From Pedobacter sp. N36a (GTDB lineage: Bacteria > Bacteroidota > Bacteroidia > Sphingobacteriales > Sphingobacteriaceae), in contig NZ_JACSZW010000002.1 in NCBI RefSeq assembly GCF_014472395.1, positions 496,001 through 560,000 of the forward strand: a DNA stretch of 64,000 nt, in the 5' to 3' direction. The notes beneath the pieces were generated by a model. That model was not told the DNA's origin. It searched no databases and saw nothing but the letters and a program-made list of their open reading frames with translations. Each line of letters starts with the position of its first letter. Position 1 is the first letter of the stretch. This document shows positions 26,049 to 34,588 of this stretch, in pieces. A program made the position numbers and the translations under genes.

Positions 26049-26996
26049 TTAGCTATCTAATCGATCTGAAATGGTATAAGGTGCAGCAGTTTTAATACGC
26101 TTGCCCTTATATCTTTCAAAGTAATAATCCAATCTTCCCAGGTTAATCCCCGCAAATCCTACCTGATTTATCGTGGTGATTTTTCCATCCAGGTTCAATA
26201 CGTCTTCCGGCTGATCCATAAAAGTATGGGTATGCCCACCGATGATTAAATCTATATTTCTGGTATTTTTAGCCAATTTCTGATCTGAATCCCTATCGCT
26301 GTCATATTTATATCCCAGATGTGATAGACAGATCACCAAATCACATTTCAGCTCATTTTTAAGCAGACTGGCCGTTTGATTTGCGGTTTTCACAGGGTCT
26401 AAGAATACGGTGTCTCCGTAATTGATTTCCCCTACCAATCCTGCTAATTTAATTCCGATTCCGAATACACCGATCTTGATGCCCTGCTTTTTGAAAATCT
26501 GATAAGGCAAAGTTGATTTGTTCAGTAAGGTATTCGAGAAATCGTAATTGCTGCATAAAATTGGAAAATTGGCATGCGGCAACTGCTTGTAGAAGCCTGC
26601 CAGGCCATTGTCAAAATCATGATTTCCCATCGTTGCAGCATCATAATTCATTTCAGACATCAGTTTAATTTCTAGCTCTCCGCCATATTTATTGAAATAA
26701 GGAGTACCCTGAAAAATATCACCTGCATCAAAAAGCAATACATTTTTTTCTTTAGCACGAATAGATTTGATCAGGGCCGAACGTCTGGCAGTTCCACCTA
26801 GTCCTTCATACTTTGAACCATCCATTGGGAAAGGTTCTATTCGGCTGTGCACATCATTGGTATGTAAGATGGTCAGCTTTACCATATCTCCGGCAGCTAG
26901 CGCGTCAAAAGCATTTAAGTTTAATGCTGCAGCAGCAGCCACTACCCCTCCTGTTTTCAGGAAGTTTCTGCGATTAATCTTTTGTAATTCTTCCAT
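26049..26996 (-). CDS. UshA-like metallophosphatase (5'-nucleotidase N-terminal domain), Tat-exported
   Basis: This 315-residue protein has a twin-arginine signal, INRRNFLKTGG followed by an Ala-rich segment, so it is likely exported folded. The calcineurin-like dimetal site is complete: HTNDVHSR, GDIFQGTPYFN, MGNHDFDNG and GGHTHTF. In classical UshA this domain is fused to a C-terminal substrate-binding domain. Here that domain is encoded by the gene immediately upstream, overlapping by 23 bases, so the two products probably work together. Expected activity is hydrolysis of periplasmic nucleotides or related phosphoesters. Confidence 0.92.
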   Translation of the reverse strand: MEELQKINRRNFLKTGGVVAAAAALNLNAFDALAAGDMVKLTILHTNDVHSRIEPFPMDGSKYEGLGGTARRSALIKSIRAKEKNVLLFDAGDIFQGTPYFNKYGGELEIKLMSEMNYDAATMGNHDFDNGLAGFYKQLPHANFPILCSNYDFSNTLLNKSTLPYQIFKKQGIKIGVFGIGIKLAGLVGEINYGDTVFLDPVKTANQTASLLKNELKCDLVICLSHLGYKYDSDRDSDQKLAKNTRNIDLIIGGHTHTFMDQPEDVLNLDGKITTINQVGFAGINLGRLDYYFERYKGKRIKTAAPYTISDRLDS

Positions 26997-27747
26997 CTAA
27001 TTTTGGATTTATTGTTTTTCCAGCAGCCTGGTTTTCTTTAATGTAAGTAATCAGGGCATCGCGCATTCTGACACCTAAAATCTTTTTCTCAATTGGGTTT
27101 TTGAAACTTTGAACGTTATCACCTCCATCCGCTACATAGTCTGAAGTTAAGACCCTATAGTTTTTATTTGGATCCAGCGGTTTTCCATTGATCATGACCT
27201 CCGTTGGTTTGTCATTTACAATTTTCATTCTTAAGCCGGCAACCGGTTGTCCGCCTTTCTCAGCAATGTAATTCAGCAGGTTTTGGACAGCAGCTGGACT
27301 CAGGGTGAAAACCATCATTTCATTCTCAAAAGGCATGACTTCAAAAACATGTGACATTTTGATGTCTCCTTTAGGAAGCGCCACCCGGATTCCACCATTC
27401 GTAGAGGGCATCGCGAAATCTATAGTCGGGTCGTATTTGAGTGCTTCATGCAGCAAAGCATCAGAGAAGAAATTTCTTAGCAAATTTTCAGCAACGGGTT
27501 TATCGTCTTTTTTATCCAGCTTTTCCATCAGCACCTCAGAATGCCCAATTACGGTATTCATCTCCTGATCCATCTTGATTTTATAAGGCAAATAGGTCTT
27601 GATCACCGCACTGTCTACTGGCTGATTGCTATTCATATTGTACTCACTTCGGTTACTTTTAACCACCATATAATGTGAACTACAGGAAAGTATCAATGGT
27701 ATAGCACCTAAAAGCAGGTATTTTTTGATTGGATGAATGTGTTTCAT
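26974..27747 (-). CDS. 5'-nucleotidase C-terminal domain lipoprotein (UshA split partner)
   Basis: This 257-residue protein has a lipobox Cys at residue 22 (PLILSC). The mature part matches the 5'-nucleotidase C-terminal domain: LRNFFSDALLHEALKYDPTI, AMPSTNGGIRVALPKGDI, FENEMMVFTLS and a C-terminal NYRVLTSDYVADGGDN. That domain binds the nucleoside in UshA. It lies upstream of and overlaps the metallophosphatase gene. The pair is therefore a split UshA, with one part lipid-anchored and the other Tat-exported. The frame extends 6 codons earlier; 27747 gives the better signal. Confidence 0.9.
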   Translation of the reverse strand: MKHIHPIKKYLLLGAIPLILSCSSHYMVVKSNRSEYNMNSNQPVDSAVIKTYLPYKIKMDQEMNTVIGHSEVLMEKLDKKDDKPVAENLLRNFFSDALLHEALKYDPTIDFAMPSTNGGIRVALPKGDIKMSHVFEVMPFENEMMVFTLSPAAVQNLLNYIAEKGGQPVAGLRMKIVNDKPTEVMINGKPLDPNKNYRVLTSDYVADGGDNVQSFKNPIEKKILGVRMRDALITYIKENQAAGKTINPKLDGRITKD

Positions 27748-27815
27748 ATCGATTTGAAAGCACAAAGGTAAAAAACCTTAGCCTGATATTGTTTTTTTTT
27801 GCTTCTTTGCCAAAT

Positions 27816-28382
27816 ATGAAACCGCTACTCAAATCAGCCATTACCCTGGCATTCTTTTCCATATTCCTTATCGTTTTAAGTACTCCACCTGCTTTCAGTC
27901 AGAAAAACCAAATTGACCGGATCAATTTAAATTGGAATATGTACAAAAAGCTGAACAATTCTAACCTTCCGTTTATTGCTTATACTGCACACCGGACCTT
28001 ACATCAATATAGGGCCACTCAGAAAGGAAGTCAGTTGTCTTTAGTATTCAATGTAGCAGTTTCATTGGATGGCCAGCAATCTACCGTTGATCTGCGCAGG
28101 TTGGCCACACTGGCTGAAGAAGGGAAAAAGAATTTGTTGAACCATGAGCAGGGTCACTCAGATCTGGCGGTTATCTATGGTAGAATCTTATATAAGGCCT
28201 TAACTAAAAAAGTATATACCGTCAAGAACTATCAGAAGGAAGTGAAAAAGATTTATGAGGATACGTTAAAAGAACTGGCGGAAATAAATGCCCGTTATGA
28301 TATGGAAACGATGCATGGTGAAGAGCAAGAACCACAGGATAAATGGGACCTGTATTTTAAAAAAGAGTTAAAACTTAAATAA
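27816..28382 (+). CDS. DUF922-family exported putative zinc protease
   Basis: This 188-residue protein has a signal peptide (MKPLLKSAITLAFFSIFL, cleavage near AFSQ). The mature part contains the zinc-binding HEQGH sequence (HExxH) within NHEQGHSDLAVIYGRIL, typical of DUF922, a family predicted to be secreted zinc-dependent proteases. A charged helical C-terminus follows. The frame is open 29 codons further upstream, but the ATG at 27816 starts the signal peptide. The upstream region overlaps the divergent lipoprotein gene's leader. ATCAAGCT/AGCTTGAT (28393-28419) after the stop could form a weak hairpin. Confidence 0.82.
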   Translation: MKPLLKSAITLAFFSIFLIVLSTPPAFSQKNQIDRINLNWNMYKKLNNSNLPFIAYTAHRTLHQYRATQKGSQLSLVFNVAVSLDGQQSTVDLRRLATLAEEGKKNLLNHEQGHSDLAVIYGRILYKALTKKVYTVKNYQKEVKKIYEDTLKELAEINARYDMETMHGEEQEPQDKWDLYFKKELKLK

Positions 28383-28502
28383 TAGGGTTTTCATCAAGCT
28401 AAATCCAATAAAGCTTGATATCATCGCAATTAATTGGTATTCTTGATCGCACACAACCACACAAAGAAACCAAATCATTAATTCTAAAAGAACCAAAATT
28501 AG

Positions 28503-29609
28503 ATGAACCCTAAAACGTTAAGTCAAGATATTTTAAAAACCAAAGAACATTTTCATATCCTCGATGGATTGCGGGGAGTAGCTGCAGTAGCCATTGTCAT
28601 CTTCCATTTCATGGAGGTGGTGTTTATTCCTTCAAAGAATTTCATCGGTCATGGCTTTCTTGCTGTAGACTTTTTCTTTTGCTTATCCGGATTTGTCATC
28701 GGCTACGCTTACGACGATAGGATCGGCAAAATGGGAATTTTAGCCTTTTTAAAAACAAGACTGGTCAGGTTGCACCCTTTAGTGATCATGGGATCGGTAT
28801 TGGGGCTGTTAGCTTTTCTATTTGACCCTTTTAATCTGCATAATGAAGTGTATAGCGCAGGTAGAATGGCACTCCTCTTTTTAAGTTCTGTTTTATTGAT
28901 TCCTTTTCCTGTAGTATCAGAAAGGTATTTCAACCTATTCAGTCTTAATGCCCCTGCCTGGTCCCTGTTCTGGGAATATGTAGCTAATATTGTTTATGCC
29001 ACGGCACTATACAAAGCGACGCGTAACCTCTTATTGATCTTAGCAATTCTGGCTGCTGGTACCATTTGCTATATCGGCTATTCTAGCGGAAACCTTCTTG
29101 GCGGCTGGAGTGGAGAAACCTTCTGGCATGGTGCTGCCCGTATCTCCTATTCGTTTTTAGCAGGATTACTGATCTTCCGTTCCAAATGGATCATCAAATC
29201 AAACCTGGGCTTTGTAGGATTAAGCATCTTACTTTTACTCGCTTTCCTTATGCCGGATAGTCAATGGAACTGGATCACTGAACCATTTATAGTATTGATT
29301 TATTTTCCCTTATTGATCTCTTTGGGAGCTGGTGCTAAACTACAGGAAGGCGTAAAAAAACTATGTATTTTCTCGGGAAACATCTCCTATCCGCTATACA
29401 TGACACATTATATGGTGCTTTGGCTTTTTGCTGACTATTATTCGACTTACAAACCAGACCACACGCAATTGTTTTTTATCATTTCAGGTGGAACCATTTT
29501 ACTAGTAGGTTTCGCTTATCTGATGATGGTCATTTATGACATCCCTGTTAGAAGATACTTCATGAATATGCTTAAAAAAGGACAAGCTCAGGTAGCTATC
29601 AATAAGTAG
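28503..29609 (+). CDS. Acyltransferase 3 family membrane protein (OafA/YrhL-like)
   Basis: This 368-residue inner-membrane protein has about ten hydrophobic helices. The family's first motif is present as LDGLRGVAAVAIVIFHF near residue 20, with the catalytic-type His, followed by GFLAVDFFFCLSGFVIGY and RLHPLVIMG. It lacks the SGNH domain of longer members. Such enzymes transfer acetyl or other acyl groups to cell-surface sugars. No polysaccharide genes are adjacent, so the acceptor is unknown. A clear terminator follows. Confidence 0.92.
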   Translation: MNPKTLSQDILKTKEHFHILDGLRGVAAVAIVIFHFMEVVFIPSKNFIGHGFLAVDFFFCLSGFVIGYAYDDRIGKMGILAFLKTRLVRLHPLVIMGSVLGLLAFLFDPFNLHNEVYSAGRMALLFLSSVLLIPFPVVSERYFNLFSLNAPAWSLFWEYVANIVYATALYKATRNLLLILAILAAGTICYIGYSSGNLLGGWSGETFWHGAARISYSFLAGLLIFRSKWIIKSNLGFVGLSILLLLAFLMPDSQWNWITEPFIVLIYFPLLISLGAGAKLQEGVKKLCIFSGNISYPLYMTHYMVLWLFADYYSTYKPDHTQLFFIISGGTILLVGFAYLMMVIYDIPVRRYFMNMLKKGQAQVAINK

Positions 29610-29636
29610 CACAAATCCTCTATCGGCAAGATATGA

Positions 29637-29679
29637 AAAACGTCTTTTAGCCCTAATTCGGCAAAAGGGCGTTTTTTTT
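29637..29679 (+). terminator. Rho-independent terminator after the acyltransferase gene
   Basis: AAAACG...TTTTAGCC pairs with GGCAAAAGGGCGTTTT around a 7-base loop (two G-T pairs, one mismatch) and ends in eight T residues. Confidence 0.85.
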
Positions 29680-29716
29680 ATCGACCAGATTTATATCTTA
29701 GCATGAAATTCATCCT

Positions 29717-30316
29717 ATGCCTGATCCAACTGAATCCATTTACTGGCAATCTTTTAAAGCTGGTCATGCAGACGCTTTCGAATATTTATACCGAAATTAT
29801 GCTTCAGCGCTATACAATTATGGATCAAAGTTCAGTCAAGATAAAGACCTGATCAAAGAGTGTATTCAGGATCTTTTTGTGGGTATCTGGACCAGAAGGG
29901 CTTCCCTTGGAAATCCTGAACACCTCAAAAACTACCTTTTTAAATCCTTCCGTCACTTAATTTTCAAAAAGGCCTTCCAGTTACAGAACTTTGAGACTTA
30001 TGATGAGGCCAACGACAACTACGCTTTCCAGATCAGCTTAAATGTAGAAGAGGCAATGATTGATGGAGAACATCGCATCAACGTATCCGCACAATTAAAT
30101 CTAGCCATGGCCAAGCTGACTGCCAGACAAAGGGAAGCGGTATTTCTTAGGTTTTATGAGCAGCTGAGTTATGAGGAGATCGCAGAAGTAATGGACATTT
30201 CAGTAAAAGCAAGCTACAAAATAATGGCCAGGGCCTTGGGTTTTATGAAAGAGAACTTGTCAAAAGACGATTTAATGCTGCTTTCCCTATTGTTACATCT
30301 AAAATTATTAAGCTGA
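29717..30316 (+). CDS. ECF-type RNA polymerase sigma-70 factor
   Basis: This 199-residue protein has region 2 (AFEYLYRNYASALYNYGSKF, then IQDLFVGIWTRRASLG). Region 4 follows with LTARQREAVFLRFYEQLSYE and IAEVMDISVKASYKIMARAL. This is the FecI-like group common in Bacteroidota. The following gene encodes a FecR-type anti-sigma factor and the third an outer-membrane receptor, so it probably drives transcription of that receptor when the ligand is bound. It is complete. Confidence 0.93.
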   Translation: MPDPTESIYWQSFKAGHADAFEYLYRNYASALYNYGSKFSQDKDLIKECIQDLFVGIWTRRASLGNPEHLKNYLFKSFRHLIFKKAFQLQNFETYDEANDNYAFQISLNVEEAMIDGEHRINVSAQLNLAMAKLTARQREAVFLRFYEQLSYEEIAEVMDISVKASYKIMARALGFMKENLSKDDLMLLSLLLHLKLLS

Positions 30317-30407
30317 TATTCAGCTTAATATCTATTATTTCTATTTTTTATTCCTTTTCATGGGGTAATTTGCTGTACCACCAGCTAATAGGATCAAAAG
30401 CAGCAAT

Positions 30408-31433
30408 ATGAAGAAACCAATTAGCGCGTATACCTCCTATCACCTGGAAGAACTGATCAATGATGAAGACTTTTTATTATGGGTGCTCCATCCTGATGAA
30501 ATGTCTAATCTCCATTGGCAAAATATTCAGGATACTTTTCCTCCACTAAGAGAGACTATCACCCAGGCCAAAACTATCGTTCAATCTATGCGTTTCGAAA
30601 GAGACAATTTAAACGACAATGAACAATCGGAATTGTGGGTCGCCATTCAGGCTAGAACTACCCTGCTTAAAAAATCTGGCAAAAGAATGCCTTTATGGTA
30701 TCGTTATGCGGCAGCCGCTATGCTTGCGGGCATTTTATTGAGTGTGGGTGTTTTTTACCAGATGACTCAGCCGATCTCCATCAATACACCTTACGGTCAG
30801 CTGAAAACCATTACCTTACCAGATGGCTCTTTAGTGACCTTAAACGCCAATTCTACGATAAAATATGATAGAAACTGGAGTAAAAATGAAATCAGAGAAG
30901 TCTGGATTGAAGGAGAAGCTTTTTTAAAGGTGCAGCATTTAAATACTTCCAAAAAAATAGCAAACCATGAACGTTTTGTAGTCCATACTGGCGAAGTCAA
31001 TGTAGAAGTACTCGGTACCTCTTTCAATGTAAATGACAGACGCGGGCGCACTGAAGTTGCGCTACTGGAAGGTAAAATCAGTTTAGGCTTAAAAGGAACT
31101 CCGGGTAAACCGCTGGTGCTGGCCCCTGGAGATATCGTAGAATTTGAAAAAGGTAAGCTGATTAAAAAGCCGATCAATGTAGCAGAGTACGCTTCCTGGA
31201 AGGATGGGAAGTTGTATTTCAAAGATGTTCCAGTGGCTAAAATTTTCAATTACTTCGAAGATATTTATGGGTATAAGGTAGTCGTCGATGATCCGGAGAT
31301 CTTGAAGAAAAGAGTGTCAGGGTCCTTAAACACGCAAAATGAACAGGTTTTGTTTAAAGCGTTTGGTATGACGTTAAACCTAGATATTACTCCGAATAAA
31401 CAGACCAGGGAATTAATGATTACCTCAAAATAA
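30408..31433 (+). CDS. FecR-family anti-sigma factor
   Basis: This 341-residue inner-membrane protein has an N-terminal cytoplasmic part (about 1-95) and a single membrane helix (YAAAAMLAGILLSVGVFY, about 97-116). A periplasmic FecR domain (ITLPDGSLVTLNANSTIKYD, then GEVNVEVLGTSFNVNDRR) leads to a C-terminal DUF4974-like part (VAKIFNYFEDIYGYKVVVDD). It holds the sigma factor encoded 91 bases upstream and receives the signal from the receptor gene that begins 3 bases after its stop. Confidence 0.93.
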   Translation: MKKPISAYTSYHLEELINDEDFLLWVLHPDEMSNLHWQNIQDTFPPLRETITQAKTIVQSMRFERDNLNDNEQSELWVAIQARTTLLKKSGKRMPLWYRYAAAAMLAGILLSVGVFYQMTQPISINTPYGQLKTITLPDGSLVTLNANSTIKYDRNWSKNEIREVWIEGEAFLKVQHLNTSKKIANHERFVVHTGEVNVEVLGTSFNVNDRRGRTEVALLEGKISLGLKGTPGKPLVLAPGDIVEFEKGKLIKKPINVAEYASWKDGKLYFKDVPVAKIFNYFEDIYGYKVVVDDPEILKKRVSGSLNTQNEQVLFKAFGMTLNLDITPNKQTRELMITSK

Positions 31434-31436
31434 GGC

Positions 31437-34163
31437 ATGAAGATGAAAAATTTAAAAACATGCCTGATGAGTTTAACTTACCTACTAATGCTACAATCTT
31501 TCGCATTCGCAAGACAAATTAAACCCGTAGAAAAGCAAAGCCAAACCGTAGAAAAGCAGGCGCTAAACAAAATATTGAATGAATTAACCGTTCAGCACCA
31601 GATCAACTTCCTATATGAAGAAGCCAGTCTTAAACAAAAGATGGTCGCCTATAATGCAGCGGCTGATAAAGGGAAGTCCATTGCCGAGGTGTTAAATGGC
31701 TTATTGTTGCCCTTAAACTTGTCCTGGTTCAAAGTAGACGCTAAAAACTACTCCATATTCATTACCCCGAAAAAACATACTGCGCCGGATAAAAGCATCG
31801 AAATGAAAGCTGTTAACCGAGATTCTTCGAAAGTAGAGAAAGTAGCCGGATCAGTTTTAGATGAAAACGGAAAACCCTTGGAGTATACCACTGTAATCCT
31901 ATTGCAAGCGGTAGATTCCACTTTTGTGATCCAGTCATTGACGGATTTACAGGGTGTTTTTGCTTTCCCTGCGATTAAACCCGGCACTTATATGCTTAAA
32001 GTTTCTTCACTAGGTCATCAGGCTTACTTCAGTAAGGCTTTTAATGTGGGAGCCGGTACAGCAGCAGTTGTCATTCCGCCGATTGCCATGAAAGCTGCCA
32101 ATAAAACCTTAAAAGAAGTGCGGGTGGTGGCCAGAAAACCGCTGGTAGAGACTAAAAGCGACCGGTTTATCTTCAATGTAGAGAACAGTGCGATGGCTGT
32201 AGGTAATTCTCTTCAAGTCTTGAGATCTGCACCATTTGTAAAGGTTTCTACTGATAACTCTTTGACTCTGCAAGGCAAAAGGACCATGGTGCTCATCGAT
32301 AATAAACCCGTACCAGAGGTGGCATTGGAAAATATCCTACTCACCATGCCTGCCGGAAACATCGAAAAGATTGAATTGATTACACAACCTTCCGCCAGGT
32401 ATGATGCCTCCTATGGCGCAGTCATCAATATCATCACCAAAAAAAGTCAGATTGAAGGCGTGACCGGTAATTTAAGAGCCGACGGTTCTGCTGGGAACTA
32501 CGCCACTGGCAGTGTGAATGCCGGCGCGACTTATAAAAGAAAGAACTTCACCATCTATGCGAATGCCGGTTTAAATAGAGGGGACAATTATTTCAGTATT
32601 GAGTCCGAAAGATTTCAGGATCCTACAGATCCATCCTATTACCTAACGAACAATTGGACGAGGTTATCCCACAATAAGATCTATACTTTCCAGACCAATA
32701 TGGAATTACAATTGGGGAAAAACCAGACCCTCGGCCTATTTATGGACCTGAGCGATGTGGTGTTTAAAGGCCCATGGACAACCACCAATGGATTTGGCCG
32801 CAAAAATGGAAAGCTGGACTCTGTGTTATACACTGATGCTTCTTTCAACCAAAAGGGCAATGCTCAAACCTATAACATCAATTACCACCTCTTATCGGAT
32901 TCCGGTAAAAACGAGTTGACCGTTCTGGGCACCTTCACGCCATGGCAGAGAGACTTAAGACAATCCTTTCCATCTACCCTTTACGATGGCAATGGGCAAG
33001 TGATCAAAAATCCGCCACTTTATCAGATGCAAAACAAAGGTGATATTGAAGTTTTTATTGCCCAGGCAGATTATTCGCATCAGTTTAAAAAGCAATGGAC
33101 ATTTGAAACCGGCCTAAAATATCAGCATACCAATTCTAAGACCATCGTAAATTATGAGGACTATAAAACTGGTCAGCTGGAGATCGATCCCAATTTTTCT
33201 AGTAATAACAGTTTAAAGGAATCCATAACAGGAGCCTATGGAACCTTAACTAAAGATTGGAAAAATGATCAGCTGCAGCTTGGGTTTAGAGCAGAAGTAT
33301 CAGACGTAGATTTTGAAGGGAATTTTAAACAGCGCAAGTACAATTTTTTCCCGACTTTACGGTATCAGCACACCATCAATAAAGACTTTAATCTATCCGG
33401 ATCCTATAAAAAAACCATCAGAAGGCCAGCCTATACAGATCTGGTTCCTTACAGTGTGTTCTTAAATCAGTATAGTATTGAGCAGGGAAATCCGGAAATG
33501 GTACCGCAATTTGACCATACGTACACCCTTTCTGCAAACCTCCATAAGTTAAATATCTCGTTGAGCTATACTGATATTGAAGGAATGATTGGCTTATTCC
33601 CGTCTCAACAGGATTATGCCACAAAGGTGACCTATTACAAGCGTCAGAATCTGAAAAAAGCCAGTACTGTTGCCTTGTATTTATTTTACCCATATCAAAT
33701 CAACGAATGGTGGGAAACGATGAATAGTGGAACACCGATTGGGCATAATAGTGCCGAAGGGGTAGTTCTGGGAACAAGCCATAAGCTCGCCGCTTTCTAT
33801 TCGGATTTTAGAACGGCACAGATTTTCAAAATCACTAAGGATTTGAAGTTACAGATCGACGCTTATTTCTGGACAAAGTATACACAGGATCTTGGCAGCT
33901 ATCAAGGGAATAAAAACATTGATGCCTCTTTTTTACTAAACCTATGGAATGGCAATGGGCAGCTTAGGATAGCGGGAAATGAATTGGTTTTCAGAAGAAA
34001 TGATTATCTGTTGAAACGTGATTACGGAACTTTCCGATCTGCAGAGCGCATACATACCGACAGCAGACGAGTGTTTGTAGGCTTTACTTATAAGTTCGGA
34101 AAATCCCGTATTGCCAAACCTGATTCGAAATTAGGTAATGAAGATGCGATGAAAAGACTGTAA
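31437..34163 (+). CDS. TonB-dependent receptor with STN domain and OMP_b-brl_3-type barrel
   Basis: This 908-residue outer-membrane protein has a signal peptide (end near SFAFARQ). An STN domain (about 40-105, LNKILNELTVQHQINFLYEE) matches a receptor that signals to FecR. A carboxypeptidase-regulatory-like domain follows (about 135-215, GSVLDENGKPLEYTTVILLQ). The plug region includes NSLQVLRSAPFVKVSTDNSL and INIITKKSQIEGVTG, and the barrel ends with VFVGFTYKFGKSR. This barrel type (PF14905-like) differs from SusC, and no SusD follows. With the sigma and FecR genes it forms a trans-envelope signalling unit. The ligand is unknown. A start two codons later is equally possible. Confidence 0.9.
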   Translation: MKMKNLKTCLMSLTYLLMLQSFAFARQIKPVEKQSQTVEKQALNKILNELTVQHQINFLYEEASLKQKMVAYNAAADKGKSIAEVLNGLLLPLNLSWFKVDAKNYSIFITPKKHTAPDKSIEMKAVNRDSSKVEKVAGSVLDENGKPLEYTTVILLQAVDSTFVIQSLTDLQGVFAFPAIKPGTYMLKVSSLGHQAYFSKAFNVGAGTAAVVIPPIAMKAANKTLKEVRVVARKPLVETKSDRFIFNVENSAMAVGNSLQVLRSAPFVKVSTDNSLTLQGKRTMVLIDNKPVPEVALENILLTMPAGNIEKIELITQPSARYDASYGAVINIITKKSQIEGVTGNLRADGSAGNYATGSVNAGATYKRKNFTIYANAGLNRGDNYFSIESERFQDPTDPSYYLTNNWTRLSHNKIYTFQTNMELQLGKNQTLGLFMDLSDVVFKGPWTTTNGFGRKNGKLDSVLYTDASFNQKGNAQTYNINYHLLSDSGKNELTVLGTFTPWQRDLRQSFPSTLYDGNGQVIKNPPLYQMQNKGDIEVFIAQADYSHQFKKQWTFETGLKYQHTNSKTIVNYEDYKTGQLEIDPNFSSNNSLKESITGAYGTLTKDWKNDQLQLGFRAEVSDVDFEGNFKQRKYNFFPTLRYQHTINKDFNLSGSYKKTIRRPAYTDLVPYSVFLNQYSIEQGNPEMVPQFDHTYTLSANLHKLNISLSYTDIEGMIGLFPSQQDYATKVTYYKRQNLKKASTVALYLFYPYQINEWWETMNSGTPIGHNSAEGVVLGTSHKLAAFYSDFRTAQIFKITKDLKLQIDAYFWTKYTQDLGSYQGNKNIDASFLLNLWNGNGQLRIAGNELVFRRNDYLLKRDYGTFRSAERIHTDSRRVFVGFTYKFGKSRIAKPDSKLGNEDAMKRL

Positions 34164-34192
34164 AAATCAACAAAATAACGACACCTCTATTT

Positions 34193-34224
34193 AAAGCCAT
34201 CAGATCATCTCTGATGGCTTTTTT
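34193..34224 (+). terminator. Rho-independent terminator after the receptor gene
   Basis: AAAGCCATCAGA and TCTGATGGCTTT form a perfect 12-bp stem around TCATC and run into a T-tract, 30 bases after the stop codon. Confidence 0.92.
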
Positions 34225-34569
34225 GTTTCCAGTAGATAAAATGGTTGATGGTGGAGGGATCGTTGATCCTGAGTCTCCATTTTATTAACATTTGCAGGCT
34301 CATCTACAATGATTTGTTCTGTTTATCTATTTCTGTGAATACGTTGCTCTAGATTCAGGGGGATACCCAGCTAATTGCTGTACAAGCTGAACTGAACTCC
34401 AGAAAAGCCAGCAAATGGTCTAACATTCAAGCTTCGTTATTTAAACGAAAACTTAAGAATTGACGGCAATATCAATTATTTTCTCAATAAGATAAGCGAA
34501 GAGGTGATTTAAGTTTATAAAAACAGATTTAATGATTTAAACACATTTCCTCATTCGGTGAAATTTACA
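34225..34569. other. Non-coding spacer between convergent genes
   Basis: No supported gene was found. Short open stretches such as VQAELNSRKASKWSNIQASL (plus strand, around 34380-34440) are too short to assign. They could be chance or the trace of an old gene. Confidence 0.4.
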
Positions 34570-34579
34570 CAAACGTTTG
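34570..34579. promoter_or_regulatory. Orphan LacI-type palindrome
   Basis: CAAACGTTTG is a perfect 10-bp palindrome in an ACACAAACGTTTGCGC context. It closely resembles the site at 8497. It lies beyond the 3' end of a broken gene rather than before a start codon, so a regulatory role here is doubtful. Confidence 0.3.
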
Positions 34580-34588
34580 CGCATAAAT

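Noticed and set aside
34570..34579. LacI-type palindrome as an operator for the serine hydrolase or receptor
   Set aside because: It lies after the 3' ends of both flanking genes and not near any start codon; kept only as an orphan motif.
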